64,000 nucleotides of DNA from Hydrogenimonas sp. SS33 (GCF_040436365.1 NZ_AP026369.1:2032501-2096500), one strand, 5' to 3'; positions 25,664 through 33,587 are shown, counted from the first letter of the stretch. Translations and numbers: made by a program. The notes: generated from the sequence alone by a model not told the origin.

Positions 25664-26090
25664 CGTGGAGCGCGAAGTCGAAAAGGTGGTCAAGAGCCAC
25701 GGTGCCACCCTCTACGACACGGAAGTTGCCAATGAGGACGGCCGGACGGTCTACCGGGTGACCGTGCTGAAAGAGGGGGGCGTCGATCTGGAACTGTGTG
25801 CCGATATCAGCCGGGACCTCTCCCCGCTGCTGGATGTCTACCCGCCCGTCAGCGGCCCCTACTACCTGGAAGTGAGCTCTCCCGGGGTGGAGCGGACCCT
25901 GAAAAAGCCGGAGCATTTCGAAAAATCTGCGGGTGAAAAGGTGCAGCTGAAACTGCGTTCCGGCGACAAAGTGAAAGGAACTCTCAAAGGGCTCGATGAC
26001 AAGGGAGATGTGGTTTTGCAGACCGAGCATGGCGAAGAGAGCTTTCCCCAGAGCGAGATCCGCAAAGCCCGAACCTATTTTGAATGGTGA
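25656..26090 (+). CDS. rimP: Ribosome maturation factor RimP
   Basis: 144 residues, ATG 25656 inside the end of rbfA. Contains the RimP blocks LYDTEVANEDGRTVYRVTVL, GGVDLELCADISRDLSPLLD and YYLEVSSPGVERTLKKPEHF, then a short SH3-like C-domain. Acts in 30S subunit assembly. Its last codon is TGG followed by TGA, and the stop codon opens the GAAGGTGG octamer array that fills the next 30 bp. Confidence 0.95.
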   Translation: MSDVEREVEKVVKSHGATLYDTEVANEDGRTVYRVTVLKEGGVDLELCADISRDLSPLLDVYPPVSGPYYLEVSSPGVERTLKKPEHFEKSAGEKVQLKLRSGDKVKGTLKGLDDKGDVVLQTEHGEESFPQSEIRKARTYFEW

Positions 26091-26118
26091 GAAGGTGAGA
26101 AGGTGGGAAGGTGGGAAG
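26084..26118. repeat. GGTGAGAA / GGTGGGAA octamer array at the rimP stop
   Basis: About four 8-bp units (AATGGTGAG, AAGGTGAG, AAGGTGGG, AAGGTGGG), beginning in the last codons of rimP and containing its stop. Confidence 0.8.
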
Positions 26119-26139
26119 ATTTGGTTCCTTTTTCTTATC

Positions 26140-26174
26140 CCAATGACCAGTGACCAATGACCAATGACCTCAAC
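26140..26174. repeat. CCAATGA heptamer array overlapping the ribD start
   Basis: CCAATGA, CCAGTGA, CCAATGA, CCAATGA, CCTCAAC in perfect 7-bp phase. Each unit carries an overlapping ATG and TGA. The ribD ATG (26157) is inside it. Confidence 0.88.
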
Positions 26175-27251
26175 CCCCTAACCGATACACCAATAGACCA
26201 ATACACCCATAACCATTCCTTTTTCCTCTCCCTCGCCCTTCAGGAAGCGTGGCGCTATCAACTTTTGACCTTCCCCAACCCTGCCGTAGGGGCCGCCGTG
26301 ACAGACGGGCGCGGTGCTCTGCTCTCCGTCGCCGCCCACCGGGAGGCGGGAAGGGCCCATGCCGAGGTGCTGGCGATAAGAGACGCCTATATCCGCCTCA
26401 GCGGCGATGGGACGCTCGCCGGGTGCGACGACGCTTTTTTGCTTCATGAGGAACTTTTAAAACGTGCCAAAACCCTTTTTCATGACGCCACTATTTACGT
26501 TACGCTGGAGCCCTGTGCCCATGTGGGCAAGACCCCTGCCTGTGCGGATTTGATCGCCGGACTCGGCTTCAAACGGGTGGTGATCGGGGCCGAAGACCCC
26601 AACCCCGAAGCGGCGGGCGGTGCCCGGAGGTTGCGCCAAGCGGGCATCGAGGTGGTCACGGGCGCAGAAAGCGCGGCATGCGAAGCGCTCATCGAACCTT
26701 TCGTCAAATGGCAGCGGACGGGGCGCTTCGTTTTCTTCAAACTGGCACAGACGCTCAACGGCATCCTCGACGGCGGGACCATCAGTTGCGAAACCTCCCG
26801 CCGGTGGGTCCATGCCGTACGCTCCAAAATCGATACCCTTCTCATCGGCGGTGAAACGGTGCGCCAAGACCGCCCCCTGCTGGATGCCCGGCTGACGGGC
26901 GGCAGGGCCCCCGATGTGGCGATCTTCACCCGCCGGCCCGAAAGTATCGACCGGACGATCCCCCTCTTTTCGGTTTCCGGCCGGCATGTGACCTTCACGC
27001 GGCAGCTTCCCGAAAAGGGGCTGGTGATGGTCGAGGGCGGCCCGGGGACCTTCTTTGCACTCAGAGACGAGATCGACTGGATGGTTCTTTTCGTCGCCCC
27101 CTTCGTCAAAGAGGGGATGGGGTATAATGCTCCCAAAAAATTCCGGCTGCTGCATCTGTGTCGAAGCGGAGAGGATGCGATGCTGTGGCTGGGACGGGAA
27201 ACGAGGATGGGAAATGGGGATCGTATACCACCCATTCCCAATGACGAATGA
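26157..27251 (+). CDS. ribD: Bifunctional riboflavin biosynthesis deaminase/reductase
   Basis: 364 residues. Deaminase domain with zinc ligands H68 (HAE, with E70), C120 and C129 (PCAHVGKTPAC); reductase domain from about 175 (FVFFKLAQTLNGILDG, IGGETVRQDRPLL, VEGGPGTFF). Performs the second and third steps from GTP to riboflavin. Odd point: the first 20 or so residues are encoded by repeats (CCAATGA heptamers, then four ACCAATAG-type octamers at 26181-26212), and the last residues IPPIPNDE with the stop are encoded by a second array. No other ATG precedes the conserved core, so repeats appear to provide both the start and the end of the gene. Confidence 0.9.
   Translation: MTNDLNPLTDTPIDQYTHNHSFFLSLALQEAWRYQLLTFPNPAVGAAVTDGRGALLSVAAHREAGRAHAEVLAIRDAYIRLSGDGTLAGCDDAFLLHEELLKRAKTLFHDATIYVTLEPCAHVGKTPACADLIAGLGFKRVVIGAEDPNPEAAGGARRLRQAGIEVVTGAESAACEALIEPFVKWQRTGRFVFFKLAQTLNGILDGGTISCETSRRWVHAVRSKIDTLLIGGETVRQDRPLLDARLTGGRAPDVAIFTRRPESIDRTIPLFSVSGRHVTFTRQLPEKGLVMVEGGPGTFFALRDEIDWMVLFVAPFVKEGMGYNAPKKFRLLHLCRSGEDAMLWLGRETRMGNGDRIPPIPNDE
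26181..26212. repeat. ACCAATAG-type octamer array inside ribD
   Basis: Four 8-bp units: ACCGATAC, ACCAATAG, ACCAATAC, ACCCATAA, coding for part of the variable N-terminus of RibD. Confidence 0.65.
27123..27128 (+). promoter_or_regulatory. Possible internal -10 before ubiE
   Basis: TATAAT in GGGGTATAATGC within the 3' part of ribD, about 150 nt before the ubiE start. Such a hexamer is rare in this GC-rich coding sequence. Confidence 0.3.
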
Positions 27252-27272
27252 CCAATGACCAATGACGAGATA
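27231..27272. repeat. CCAATGA heptamer array at the ribD stop and ubiE start
   Basis: CCCATTC, CCAATGA, CGAATGA, CCAATGA, CCAATGA, CGAGATA in perfect phase. The ribD TGA (27249-27251) and a possible ubiE ATG (27255) both fall in it. Confidence 0.88.
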
Positions 27273-27275
27273 AAG

Positions 27276-28004
27276 ATGAAACAACCGACCGACAAGCGTG
27301 AAAAACAGGAAAAGATCGTCTCGATGTTCGACGAGATCGCCTCGACGTACGATGTGACCAACCGGATTCTCAGCATGGGAATCGACAAATCATGGCGCAA
27401 AAAAGCGTGCGACAAAACGCTGGAACTGCTGGAGCGAAGCGAGGGCCTGACGGTCCTGGATGTCGCCTGCGGAACCGGCGACATGCTCCAGTGGTGGCGG
27501 GATAGGGCCGAAAGAAAAGGGGCGAAGATCGGCCGTTTTATCGGGGTTGACCCATCTGAAGGGATGCTTGAGGTGGCAAAAAAGAAGGTCGATTTCGCCG
27601 ATTTCGTCGTCGCCAAAGCCCAGGAGATGCCGCTGGAGGGGGAGACGGCGGATATCCTCTCCATCAGCTACGGCATCCGCAACGTGGTGGACCGCCAGGA
27701 GGCGATCGACGAATTCTACCGGGTGCTCAAGCCCGGCGGCATGGTGGTGATTTTGGAGTTCACCAAACGCGAGGAGAGGGGCCTCAAAGGGAGGGTGGTC
27801 GACTTCTACATGCACAACATCCTCCCTACGCTGGGCGGGCTGGTGAGCCGCAACTACGCCGCCTACAAGTATCTCCCCGATTCCATCGAAGGGTTTCTGA
27901 CCACCGACATGCTCAGAAACGAGCTGGAGACGGCAGGCTTTACGGTCCGCCACGTGCAGCCTTTTTCCATGGGCATCTCCACCCTTCTCATCGCCCAGAA
28001 ATGA
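27276..28004 (+). CDS. ubiE: Demethylmenaquinone methyltransferase
   Basis: 242 residues from ATG 27276; ATG 27255, inside the heptamer array, would add MTNDEIK. Class I methyltransferase with motif I VLDVACGTGDM (about 66-76), the UbiE/MenG signature FDEIASTYDVTNRILSMGIDKSWRKK near the start, and SISYGIRNVVDRQEAI. Methylates demethylmenaquinone with SAM; with mqnF at 31493 this indicates menaquinone as the quinone. Coupled to xseA by ATGA, an order shared with C. jejuni (from memory). Confidence 0.93.
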   Translation: MKQPTDKREKQEKIVSMFDEIASTYDVTNRILSMGIDKSWRKKACDKTLELLERSEGLTVLDVACGTGDMLQWWRDRAERKGAKIGRFIGVDPSEGMLEVAKKKVDFADFVVAKAQEMPLEGETADILSISYGIRNVVDRQEAIDEFYRVLKPGGMVVILEFTKREERGLKGRVVDFYMHNILPTLGGLVSRNYAAYKYLPDSIEGFLTTDMLRNELETAGFTVRHVQPFSMGISTLLIAQK

Positions 28005-29254
28005 TGCAGCCCGTCACCGTCGCCGAGCTCAACGAGCGGATCAAGTCCCTACTTGAGTCCCACTTTATCCAGGTGCGGGTGGAGGGGGAAATCTCCCGCG
28101 TCACCTACCATACCAGCGGGCACATCTACTTTACGATCAAGGACGAAAGAAGCGCCATCGACTGCGTGATGTTCCGTTCCAACGCCAGAAGCCTGCGGTT
28201 TCGGCTGGAGCAGGGGCAGCATGTCATCGTCGGGGGTTCGGTCACCGTCTATGTCCCCCGGGGCAACTACCAGCTGATGGTCCAGAGTGTCGAACCCTAC
28301 GGGGAAGGGGCGCTGGCCCTGGCTTTCGAACAGCTCAAGAAGCGGCTCATGGCCGAGGGGCTCTTCGCTCCGGAGCGGAAAAAGCCGATCCCCCGCACCA
28401 TCCGCCATATCGCCGTCGTCACCTCCAAAACCGGTGCGGCGATCCAGGATATGATCCGCGTGGCTTCCAAACGGTGGCCGCTGGTGAAGATCACCCTGGT
28501 CGATACCCTGGTCCAGGGGGCAGGTGCGGCGGCGGAGATCGCCCGCCACATCGCCTATGCCGACCGGTTGGGTGCCGACGTGTTGGTGGTGGGCCGCGGC
28601 GGCGGGAGCCTGGAAGATCTGTGGGCCTTTAATGAGGAGGTGGTCGCCCGGGCCATCGCTGCATGCCAAACACCGGTGGTTTCGGCCGTGGGGCACGAGG
28701 TGGATACGCTCATCTCCGATTTCGTCGCCGACATGCGTGCGCCCACACCCAGCGCCGCCATGGAGCAGATACTGCCCGACAGGGTGGAGACGCTCTATGC
28801 CATCGACGAGATGATGGAGTCGATGCGGCGGCGCATGGCCCAGATTCTTGGCGACAAGACGCGGCTTCTGCAGCACTGGCGTACCCAGATGGAGCAGCAC
28901 GCCATCAGCCGGCGTATCGCCCTGCAGCTCGATGCCGTCCACCGGCTGGAGAGGGAACTCTCTTTGCAGATGCGTCGGCTCCTGGAACGCAAAGCCGAAG
29001 CGCTTCCGCGCATCGAAAGCCAGCTACGCATGGCGGAGCACCATATTCTGGAAAGCAGGAGCCAGACCCTCGAAGCGCTGCAGCGCCAGCTGCTCTCCCT
29101 CGACCCGAAGAACCGGCTGCGTCCCGGCTTCGTGCAACTGGTCAAAGAGGGTAGAACCGCCACCCTCGAATCGCTCCGGCCCGGAGAGAAGATCCGCCTC
29201 GAAGACGGCCGCTACGTCGCCGACGCCACCGTCGATGCCGTCAAACCGCTATAA
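28001..29254 (+). CDS. xseA: Exodeoxyribonuclease VII large subunit
   Basis: 417 residues. N-terminal OB fold (FIQVRVEGEISRVTYHTSGHIYFTIKDE) and the catalytic core with GRGGGSLEDLWAFNEE at about 203-218 and SAVGHEVDTLISDFVADMRAPTPSAA; the C-terminal third is coiled coil. Degrades single-stranded DNA from both ends together with XseB, whose gene is not in this window. Followed 12 bp later by a family C palindromic element. Confidence 0.95.
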   Translation: MMQPVTVAELNERIKSLLESHFIQVRVEGEISRVTYHTSGHIYFTIKDERSAIDCVMFRSNARSLRFRLEQGQHVIVGGSVTVYVPRGNYQLMVQSVEPYGEGALALAFEQLKKRLMAEGLFAPERKKPIPRTIRHIAVVTSKTGAAIQDMIRVASKRWPLVKITLVDTLVQGAGAAAEIARHIAYADRLGADVLVVGRGGGSLEDLWAFNEEVVARAIAACQTPVVSAVGHEVDTLISDFVADMRAPTPSAAMEQILPDRVETLYAIDEMMESMRRRMAQILGDKTRLLQHWRTQMEQHAISRRIALQLDAVHRLERELSLQMRRLLERKAEALPRIESQLRMAEHHILESRSQTLEALQRQLLSLDPKNRLRPGFVQLVKEGRTATLESLRPGEKIRLEDGRYVADATVDAVKPL

Positions 29255-29266
29255 AAGATCCCAGCG

Positions 29267-29420
29267 TACTTCAAGTTCAGGATTTCTTTCAGTTTTTCGC
29301 TCATTCTCGAAATCTCCTCCCTGGGATTTCTCCGAGGTTGAGGGCTGTTTGGCACATCCCGCGCAAAACGGGTGCCCTCAAAGCCGCTTAAATCCGAAAA
29401 TGAACCTTAAACTTGAAATA
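29267..29420. repeat. Palindromic element, family C, copy 1
   Basis: About 154 bp bounded by TACTTCAAGTT and AACTTGAAATA. Inside are two hairpins, GAAAT..ATTTC around CTCCCTGGG and GTTTGGCACATCC..AAAC, and the GAGGTTGAGGGC/GCCCTC arm. Copies at 32741-32889 and 40353-40509 share the layout. No coding frame. It lies between xseA and the RRM gene. Confidence 0.8.
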
Positions 29421-29454
29421 TTGTCAAAACTCCCTATCCTCAAGCAGATTATGT

Positions 29455-29460
29455 TATAGT
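29455..29460 (+). promoter_or_regulatory. -10 element for the RRM gene
   Basis: TATAGT (in TTATAGTGTC), 54 nt before the ATG; the hairpin at 29463-29494 starts right at the expected transcription start. Confidence 0.5.
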
Positions 29461-29462
29461 GT

Positions 29463-29499
29463 CTCTTCCGTTCCGAAATTTCGGGCGGAGAGAGTTTTT
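29463..29499 (+). promoter_or_regulatory. Terminator-like leader hairpin before the RRM gene
   Basis: CTCT..CCG..CCGAAA pairs with TTTCGG..CGG..AGAG across 29463-29494 and is followed directly by TTTTTATT. It has the form of an intrinsic terminator but lies in the 5' leader, 15 nt before the ribosome site TTGGAGAAG, so it may act as an attenuator or autoregulatory site. Confidence 0.5.
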
Positions 29500-29513
29500 A
29501 TTGGAGAAGTAGA

Positions 29514-29792
29514 ATGAATATCTACGTTGGCAACCTGTCTTATCGTATGGACGATGGTGAACTGAGAGAAGTTTTTGAAGCGTACGGCGAAGTTAGCAGC
29601 GCCCGTATCATCAATGATAGAGAGACCGGCCGTTCGAAGGGCTTCGGTTTCGTGGAGATGCCCGACGACAATGCGGCGAACGAAGCGATCGAAGCGCTCA
29701 ACGGCAAAGAGGTCGGCGGACGCAACCTGCGTGTCAACGAAGCGCGCCCCCGCGAACCCCGACAGCCCCGAAGCGATTTCAACCGATTTTGA
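29514..29792 (+). CDS. RRM-type RNA-binding protein
   Basis: 92 residues, a single RNA recognition motif: RNP2 NIYVGNLSY at 2-10 and RNP1 RSKGFGFVEM at about 40-49, with a short basic tail (PREPRQPRSDFNRF). Such small glycine-poor RRM proteins occur in cyanobacteria and many proteobacteria and may bind mRNA; the target is unknown. GGAG precedes the ATG. A hairpin in its own leader could be its binding site (inference). Confidence 0.93.
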   Translation: MNIYVGNLSYRMDDGELREVFEAYGEVSSARIINDRETGRSKGFGFVEMPDDNAANEAIEALNGKEVGGRNLRVNEARPREPRQPRSDFNRF

Positions 29793-29852
29793 TCTTCCGG
29801 AAGCGGCCTCTACGCCGCTTCCCTTTTTTCCTTCTTTTTCCCCTTTTTGCAC

Positions 29853-29976
29853 TTTGTAACTGACGTTACGCAAAAGGCGTCATCTACGATTTCGTAGCTT
29901 TAGGGGGGTGCAGGGGACAGCCAGTCCCTGCCAAAGATTGGGCTTTGCCCAAGCTTTGCGTAACATCAGCTTGTAA
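29853..29976. mobile_element. MITE-like element, family B, short form with target duplication
   Basis: Element 29860-29969 (110 bp) with ends CTGACGTTACGC and GCGTAACATCAG, flanked by TTTGTAA and CTTGTAA (6/7 match). Interior has the GGGGGGTGCAGGGGAC segment shared with 48003 and 55950; relative to those it lacks 13 bp near the left end. Confidence 0.85.
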
Positions 29977-30025
29977 AAATTAAGATACAATAGAACTATC
30001 TCATAAATTTGTCCCGGAGCCCTCC

Positions 30026-30607
30026 ATGCGGAAAAAATCCCCCATTCTCTACGCACTCCTGCCGATCGCGGCATCGGGCCTGCTCCATGCCGCCGCGACG
30101 GCTCCCGATGGCGTCGAACTCCCCTCCAAAGTGCTCAAAACCCGGAACGAAACCATCACGATGGAGGTGGAGTCGGTCGACTACCCCACAGGGGCCGTCA
30201 CCCTGCGCGGGCGCGGATTCGAGCGCCGGACGATCCATGTCAACAAAAACCTGCACAACCTGCGCAAGATCAAGCCCGGCGACTGGCTCTTCATCACCAC
30301 CCACGAAAAGGCGGTCGTGACGACGGCCCGGGGCGGCAAGGCCTATGCGATGGAATCGGAAGAGAGAGTGGCCGGGCCCAAAAGCAGGAAACCGACGCTC
30401 AAGTCGGTGGAGCGCTCCATCATGCAGGCGAAGATCGTCTCCATCGACCATGCCCACAGGAGTATGACGGTGGAGGGCCCCACCGGCAAACGAAGAACGG
30501 TCCGGGTCAAAGAGGATGTGAAAAATTTCGACGCCCTGAAGCCGGGCGACACAGTGAAGGTGACCATCATCAAAGTCACCGACATCAAAGTTAGACCGAT
30601 GGATTGA
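30026..30607 (+). CDS. Exported protein with two tandem copies of an unknown beta domain
   Basis: 193 residues, signal peptide 1-22 (LLPIAASGLLHAA), then no membrane segment, so periplasmic. I do not recognise the family. Two parts align with each other: residues about 38-100 (VESVDYPTGAVTLRG..RTIHVNK..LRKIKPGDWLFITTHEKAVV) and about 132-190 (IVSIDHAHRSMTVEG..RTVRVKE..FDALKPGDTVKVTIIKV), separated by a basic linker. The pattern of strands ending in KPGD suggests a small OB- or SH3-like barrel. GGAG precedes the ATG. It faces sppA tail to tail, 8 bp apart. Confidence 0.75.
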   Translation: MRKKSPILYALLPIAASGLLHAAATAPDGVELPSKVLKTRNETITMEVESVDYPTGAVTLRGRGFERRTIHVNKNLHNLRKIKPGDWLFITTHEKAVVTTARGGKAYAMESEERVAGPKSRKPTLKSVERSIMQAKIVSIDHAHRSMTVEGPTGKRRTVRVKEDVKNFDALKPGDTVKVTIIKVTDIKVRPMD

Positions 30608-30615
30608 TCCGCGCC

Positions 30616-31500
30616 TCAGCGGATCACCCACTCCTTCAAGGCGGCCGCGAAAGCCCGGGCGCTTTGGGAGGTCAGCTCCTCGATATATTGCTCCCATTTG
30701 CTCTTTTCCCGCCACCTCGCTTCCGAGACGCCCGCCAGGGTTTTGGTCAGCTCTTTGGCTTCGGCGATGGACCCTACCTGGTCGATCAGCCCGATGCGTT
30801 TGGCTTTCTCGGCGATGAAGATTTTCGCGTCGGCGAAGGTTTCCGGATGGTTCGCGTCGAGGCTGCGGGCCTTGGCCACGTCACCGATGAACATATGGTA
30901 GATGTCCATGACGTGGGTTTCGATCTCTTTGCGCTCGTAGGGGGTCCACTTCCTGAAAGGGGTGCCCGTCTCTTTGAATTTTCCCGCCTTGACCACCTGG
31001 GGTTCCACACCGATCTTGTTCATCAGCGGCCGGATGTTCATCCCCTCCATGATGACGCCGATGGAGCCGATGGTGGCGGCCGGGTTGGCGACGATGCGGC
31101 TGGCCCAGATGGAGGCGTAGTAGCTGCCGCTGGCCATGGTCCCCTCGGCGTAGGCGACGACCGGTTTTCGCTTTTTGAGCCGTTTGACGGCCATGGCGAT
31201 CTCCACGGAAGGGGCCACGGCGCCGCCGGGGGAGTCGACGATGAAGAGAACCCCCTTGATATCGTTGTCTTTCGCCAATTCGTCCAGTTCGTCGACGACC
31301 GCGTTGCCGTCCACGATGGGGCCGTAGAGTGTGACGGTGGCGAGATTTGGGGGCTTGACCGTTTCGGTCCCGGCGGGCATCAGGAGCAGCAGGAGGATCA
31401 GGAGGAAGATCAGCGCTTTGAAGTACTTCTGAATGAAATCGAGGGTGGCGGTGACGGGGGTGAACAGGTTTCTCTTTTTCTGTGAACGCTCTTCAGGCAT
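30616..31500 (-). CDS. sppA: Signal peptide peptidase SppA (36-kDa type)
   Basis: 294 residues. Start placed at ATG 31500: the in-frame ATG 15 nt upstream is itself part of the GAAGGAGAA ribosome site. One N-terminal anchor (about 30-43), then the protease domain with nucleophile S124 (TMASGSYY) and Lys K176 (AGKFKETGTP), 52 residues apart as in the short SppA enzymes. Cleaves leftover signal peptides in the membrane. Overlaps mqnF by 8 bp; C. jejuni has the same pair side by side (from memory). Confidence 0.93.
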   Translation of the reverse strand: MPEERSQKKRNLFTPVTATLDFIQKYFKALIFLLILLLLLMPAGTETVKPPNLATVTLYGPIVDGNAVVDELDELAKDNDIKGVLFIVDSPGGAVAPSVEIAMAVKRLKKRKPVVAYAEGTMASGSYYASIWASRIVANPAATIGSIGVIMEGMNIRPLMNKIGVEPQVVKAGKFKETGTPFRKWTPYERKEIETHVMDIYHMFIGDVAKARSLDANHPETFADAKIFIAEKAKRIGLIDQVGSIAEAKELTKTLAGVSEARWREKSKWEQYIEELTSQSARAFAAALKEWVIR

Positions 31501-32704
31501 GCTGTTCTCCTTCAATGATGACGGTTTCGGCTTTTTTGGTATGTAAAAGGGCCTGGAGGGGTACCTGCGCGGCGTCGTCGGGGGCGTCGGGAAGGGCGAC
31601 GACGATCAGGTCGGCCCCGTATCCCGCTTCCAGCCGCCCGACGGGAAGCTTCAGCGCCTCGGCGGCGTCGGCGGTGGCCCCTCTCAAAAGCCGGCGGGCC
31701 ACCTCTTCCAGCGGGGCCCGGTAGTGGAGCATCAGCGCCGCGCGCATCTCCTCCCAGAGGTTCAGCGACGTGTTGGAGCTGAGCCCGTCGGTGCCCGGAA
31801 ACCAGGGGATCCCTTTTTCATTCAGCTTTTCGACCGCCAGCCGCCCGCACCCCAGCAGCCGGTTGGAGCGGGGGCAGTGGATGACGGTGTGGCCCTTTTG
31901 GGCGATGGTCTCCAGCAGCGTCTCGTCGGCCTGCACGGCATGGGTCAGGAGAGCGGGGCGGTCGAGGCTGTCGAGAAACTGCCCGGGGGTCTGGAGGGGG
32001 CGGCTCTGCCCCAGAAATTTTTCGAAAAAATCCCGGAAGGGGCCCTCGCCCCGCTCCAGCCACGCCTTTTCCGCCGGAGACTCCATGAAGTGGGCCGTCA
32101 GGGGCGCGTCGGGGATTTCGGAGAGGATTTTGCGCATCAAAACGGGGTGGACGGAGTAGGGGGAGTGGATCGCCACGGCGGGTATGAAGCGCGCGTCGGC
32201 GGCTTTTGCACTTGCTTCGAAGCGCTGCATGAAGTCGCTGTAGAGGGCGTCGACGGCGGCGGGCTGGGAACCGATGGCTTCGTTGAAGAAGACGACCCGC
32301 TGGGGCGCCGCCTTGCAGGCGACGAGGTCTTTGCCGTAGCTGCTGATGGCGCCAAAGGCGGTGGTGCCGCTTTGAAGCATCGCCTCCACCTGCCCTTTGT
32401 AGCAGGCGGCCCGGCAGGCGTCGATGAGTTCGTCCCGCTTTTCGATGACGCTCTGAAGCCACGCCATGAAGTCGCCGTAGCGCAGGTGGGTCGTATTGGC
32501 GCCGAACTCCAGGTGGACATGGGGGTTGACGAGCCCGGGCATCAGCAGGCGGTCCGCGTCGAGGCGGATGGTTTCGGCTTCCGGAAAACGGGTTTCGAGA
32601 ATCTCGAAGGGTTCGACCGCCACGATCTTTCGGTCGTAGGCGACGGCCAGGTTTCGGTGCACTTTAACACCGTCGAAGAGCCAGGGGGCGTGGATGATAG
32701 TCAT
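31493..32704 (-). CDS. mqnF: Aminodeoxyfutalosine deaminase (amidohydrolase)
   Basis: 403 residues. Metal-dependent hydrolase with H62-V-H64 (NPHVHLEF), a His in VAIHSPYSVHP, His in TAHFMES and Asp in PGTDGLSSN. This is the Cj0067-type branch that deaminates aminodeoxyfutalosine in the futalosine pathway to menaquinone; function for that branch is known in Campylobacterota, and the assignment here rests on similarity and on the sppA/aroQ context. Overlaps sppA. Confidence 0.87.
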   Translation of the reverse strand: MTIIHAPWLFDGVKVHRNLAVAYDRKIVAVEPFEILETRFPEAETIRLDADRLLMPGLVNPHVHLEFGANTTHLRYGDFMAWLQSVIEKRDELIDACRAACYKGQVEAMLQSGTTAFGAISSYGKDLVACKAAPQRVVFFNEAIGSQPAAVDALYSDFMQRFEASAKAADARFIPAVAIHSPYSVHPVLMRKILSEIPDAPLTAHFMESPAEKAWLERGEGPFRDFFEKFLGQSRPLQTPGQFLDSLDRPALLTHAVQADETLLETIAQKGHTVIHCPRSNRLLGCGRLAVEKLNEKGIPWFPGTDGLSSNTSLNLWEEMRAALMLHYRAPLEEVARRLLRGATADAAEALKLPVGRLEAGYGADLIVVALPDAPDDAAQVPLQALLHTKKAETVIIEGEQHA

Positions 32705-32740
32705 GGAACCTCTTTGGATTCAGAATTTATGAAACGGTAC

Positions 32741-32889
32741 CGCAAGCTCAAGATACCTTCCAGTTTTTTGCTCATTCTCGAAATCCCATCCATGGAATTT
32801 CTCCGAGGTTGAGGACTGTTTGGCACATCCGGTGCCAAACGGCCGTCCTCAAAGCCGCTCAAAACCGAAAGGTATCTTAAGCTTGAAGA
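32741..32889. repeat. Palindromic element, family C, copy 2
   Basis: Ends AAGCTCAAGATACCTT and AAGGTATCTTAAGCTT. Inside, GAGGAC..TTTGGCAC-ATCCG-GTGCCAAA..GTCCTC gives a long near-perfect stem. The terminal sequences differ from copies 1 and 3 but stay complementary to each other, as expected if the fold is selected. It lies between the divergent mqnF and aroQ genes. Confidence 0.8.
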
Positions 32890-32961
32890 AGCGGGAAATT
32901 TATGGAAGATTATGGCAAAGGAAGCTAAAATATCCGATAAATTTCAACATAAGGAACGAGA

Positions 32962-33447
32962 ATGAAGATTATGGTCATTCAGGGCCCCAACCTCAATATG
33001 CTGGGAGTTCGCGAGCAAAACATTTACGGCCCCATGAAACTGGAGCAGATTCATGAGCAGATGCGCGCGTTCGCGCAGCAAAACGGCCTTGAGATCGAGT
33101 TTTTTCAGAGCAACCTCGAAGGAGAACTGGTCGACAAGATCCAGGAGTGCCTGGGGGATGCCGACGGCATCATCATCAACCCTGCCGCCTATACCCACAC
33201 CTCCATCGCCATCCGTGACGCCATCGCCGCCGTGGCGCTGCCGACGGTGGAGGTACACATCTCCAATATCCATGCCAGGGAGGAGTTCCGCCAAAAAAGC
33301 CTCATCGCACCGGTCTGCGCGGGGCAGATCAGCGGTTTCGGGCCCTTCAGCTACCACCTGGCGATGGTGGCCATGACCCAGATTCTCAATGAGATCAAGG
33401 CGATGAGGGAGATGCAGCAGCAACAGCAGCAGGCCGGGGAACAGTAA
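32962..33447 (+). CDS. aroQ: 3-dehydroquinate dehydratase, type II
   Basis: 161 residues. [18 protein letters not shown] (catalytic Asn/Arg/Tyr region), [17 protein letters not shown], and [15 protein letters not shown] with the catalytic His. Third step of the shikimate pathway. The C-terminus ends in a Gln run ([11 protein letters not shown]) from CAG repeats, and the stop is the TAA of an AACAGTAA unit that opens the following heptamer array. Confidence 0.96.
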   Translation: MKIMVIQGPNLNMLGVREQNIYGPMKLEQIHEQMRAFAQQNGLEIEFFQSNLEGELVDKIQECLGDADGIIINPAAYTHTSIAIRDAIAAVALPTVEVHISNIHAREEFRQKSLIAPVCAGQISGFGPFSYHLAMVAMTQILNEIKAMREMQQQQQQAGEQ

Positions 33448-33531
33448 AGTAGTGAACAGTGAACAGTAAACGGTGAAAAGTGAATGGTGAACGGGAATGG
33501 GGAATAGGGAAACGGAAATCTGGAAGCGGGA
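33439..33531. repeat. AGTGAAC heptamer array after aroQ
   Basis: Begins at the aroQ stop (GAACAGTAA) and runs as 7-bp units AGTGAAC, AGTGAAC, AGTAAAC, GGTGAAA, AGTGAAT, GGTGAAC, GGGAATG, GGGAATA, GGGAAAC, drifting in sequence along its length. Confidence 0.85.
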
Positions 33532-33540
33532 AAATCCCAC

Positions 33541-33573
33541 CTCCTCATCCTCTCACCTTCTCACTTTCCCACC
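33541..33573. repeat. Reverse GGTGAGAA array before the Xaa-Pro peptidase gene
   Basis: CCTCATCC, TCTCACCT, TCTCACTT, TCCCACC: the reverse complement of the GGTGAGAA octamers at 26084. It ends 15 nt before the ATG. Confidence 0.7.
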
Positions 33574-33587
33574 AAAAAAGGAACCCG

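Noticed and set aside
33480-33587. N-terminal extension of the Xaa-Pro peptidase (MNGEREWGIGKRKSGS)
   Set aside because: It only translates heptamer and octamer repeats; a good ribosome site precedes ATG 33588, where homology begins.
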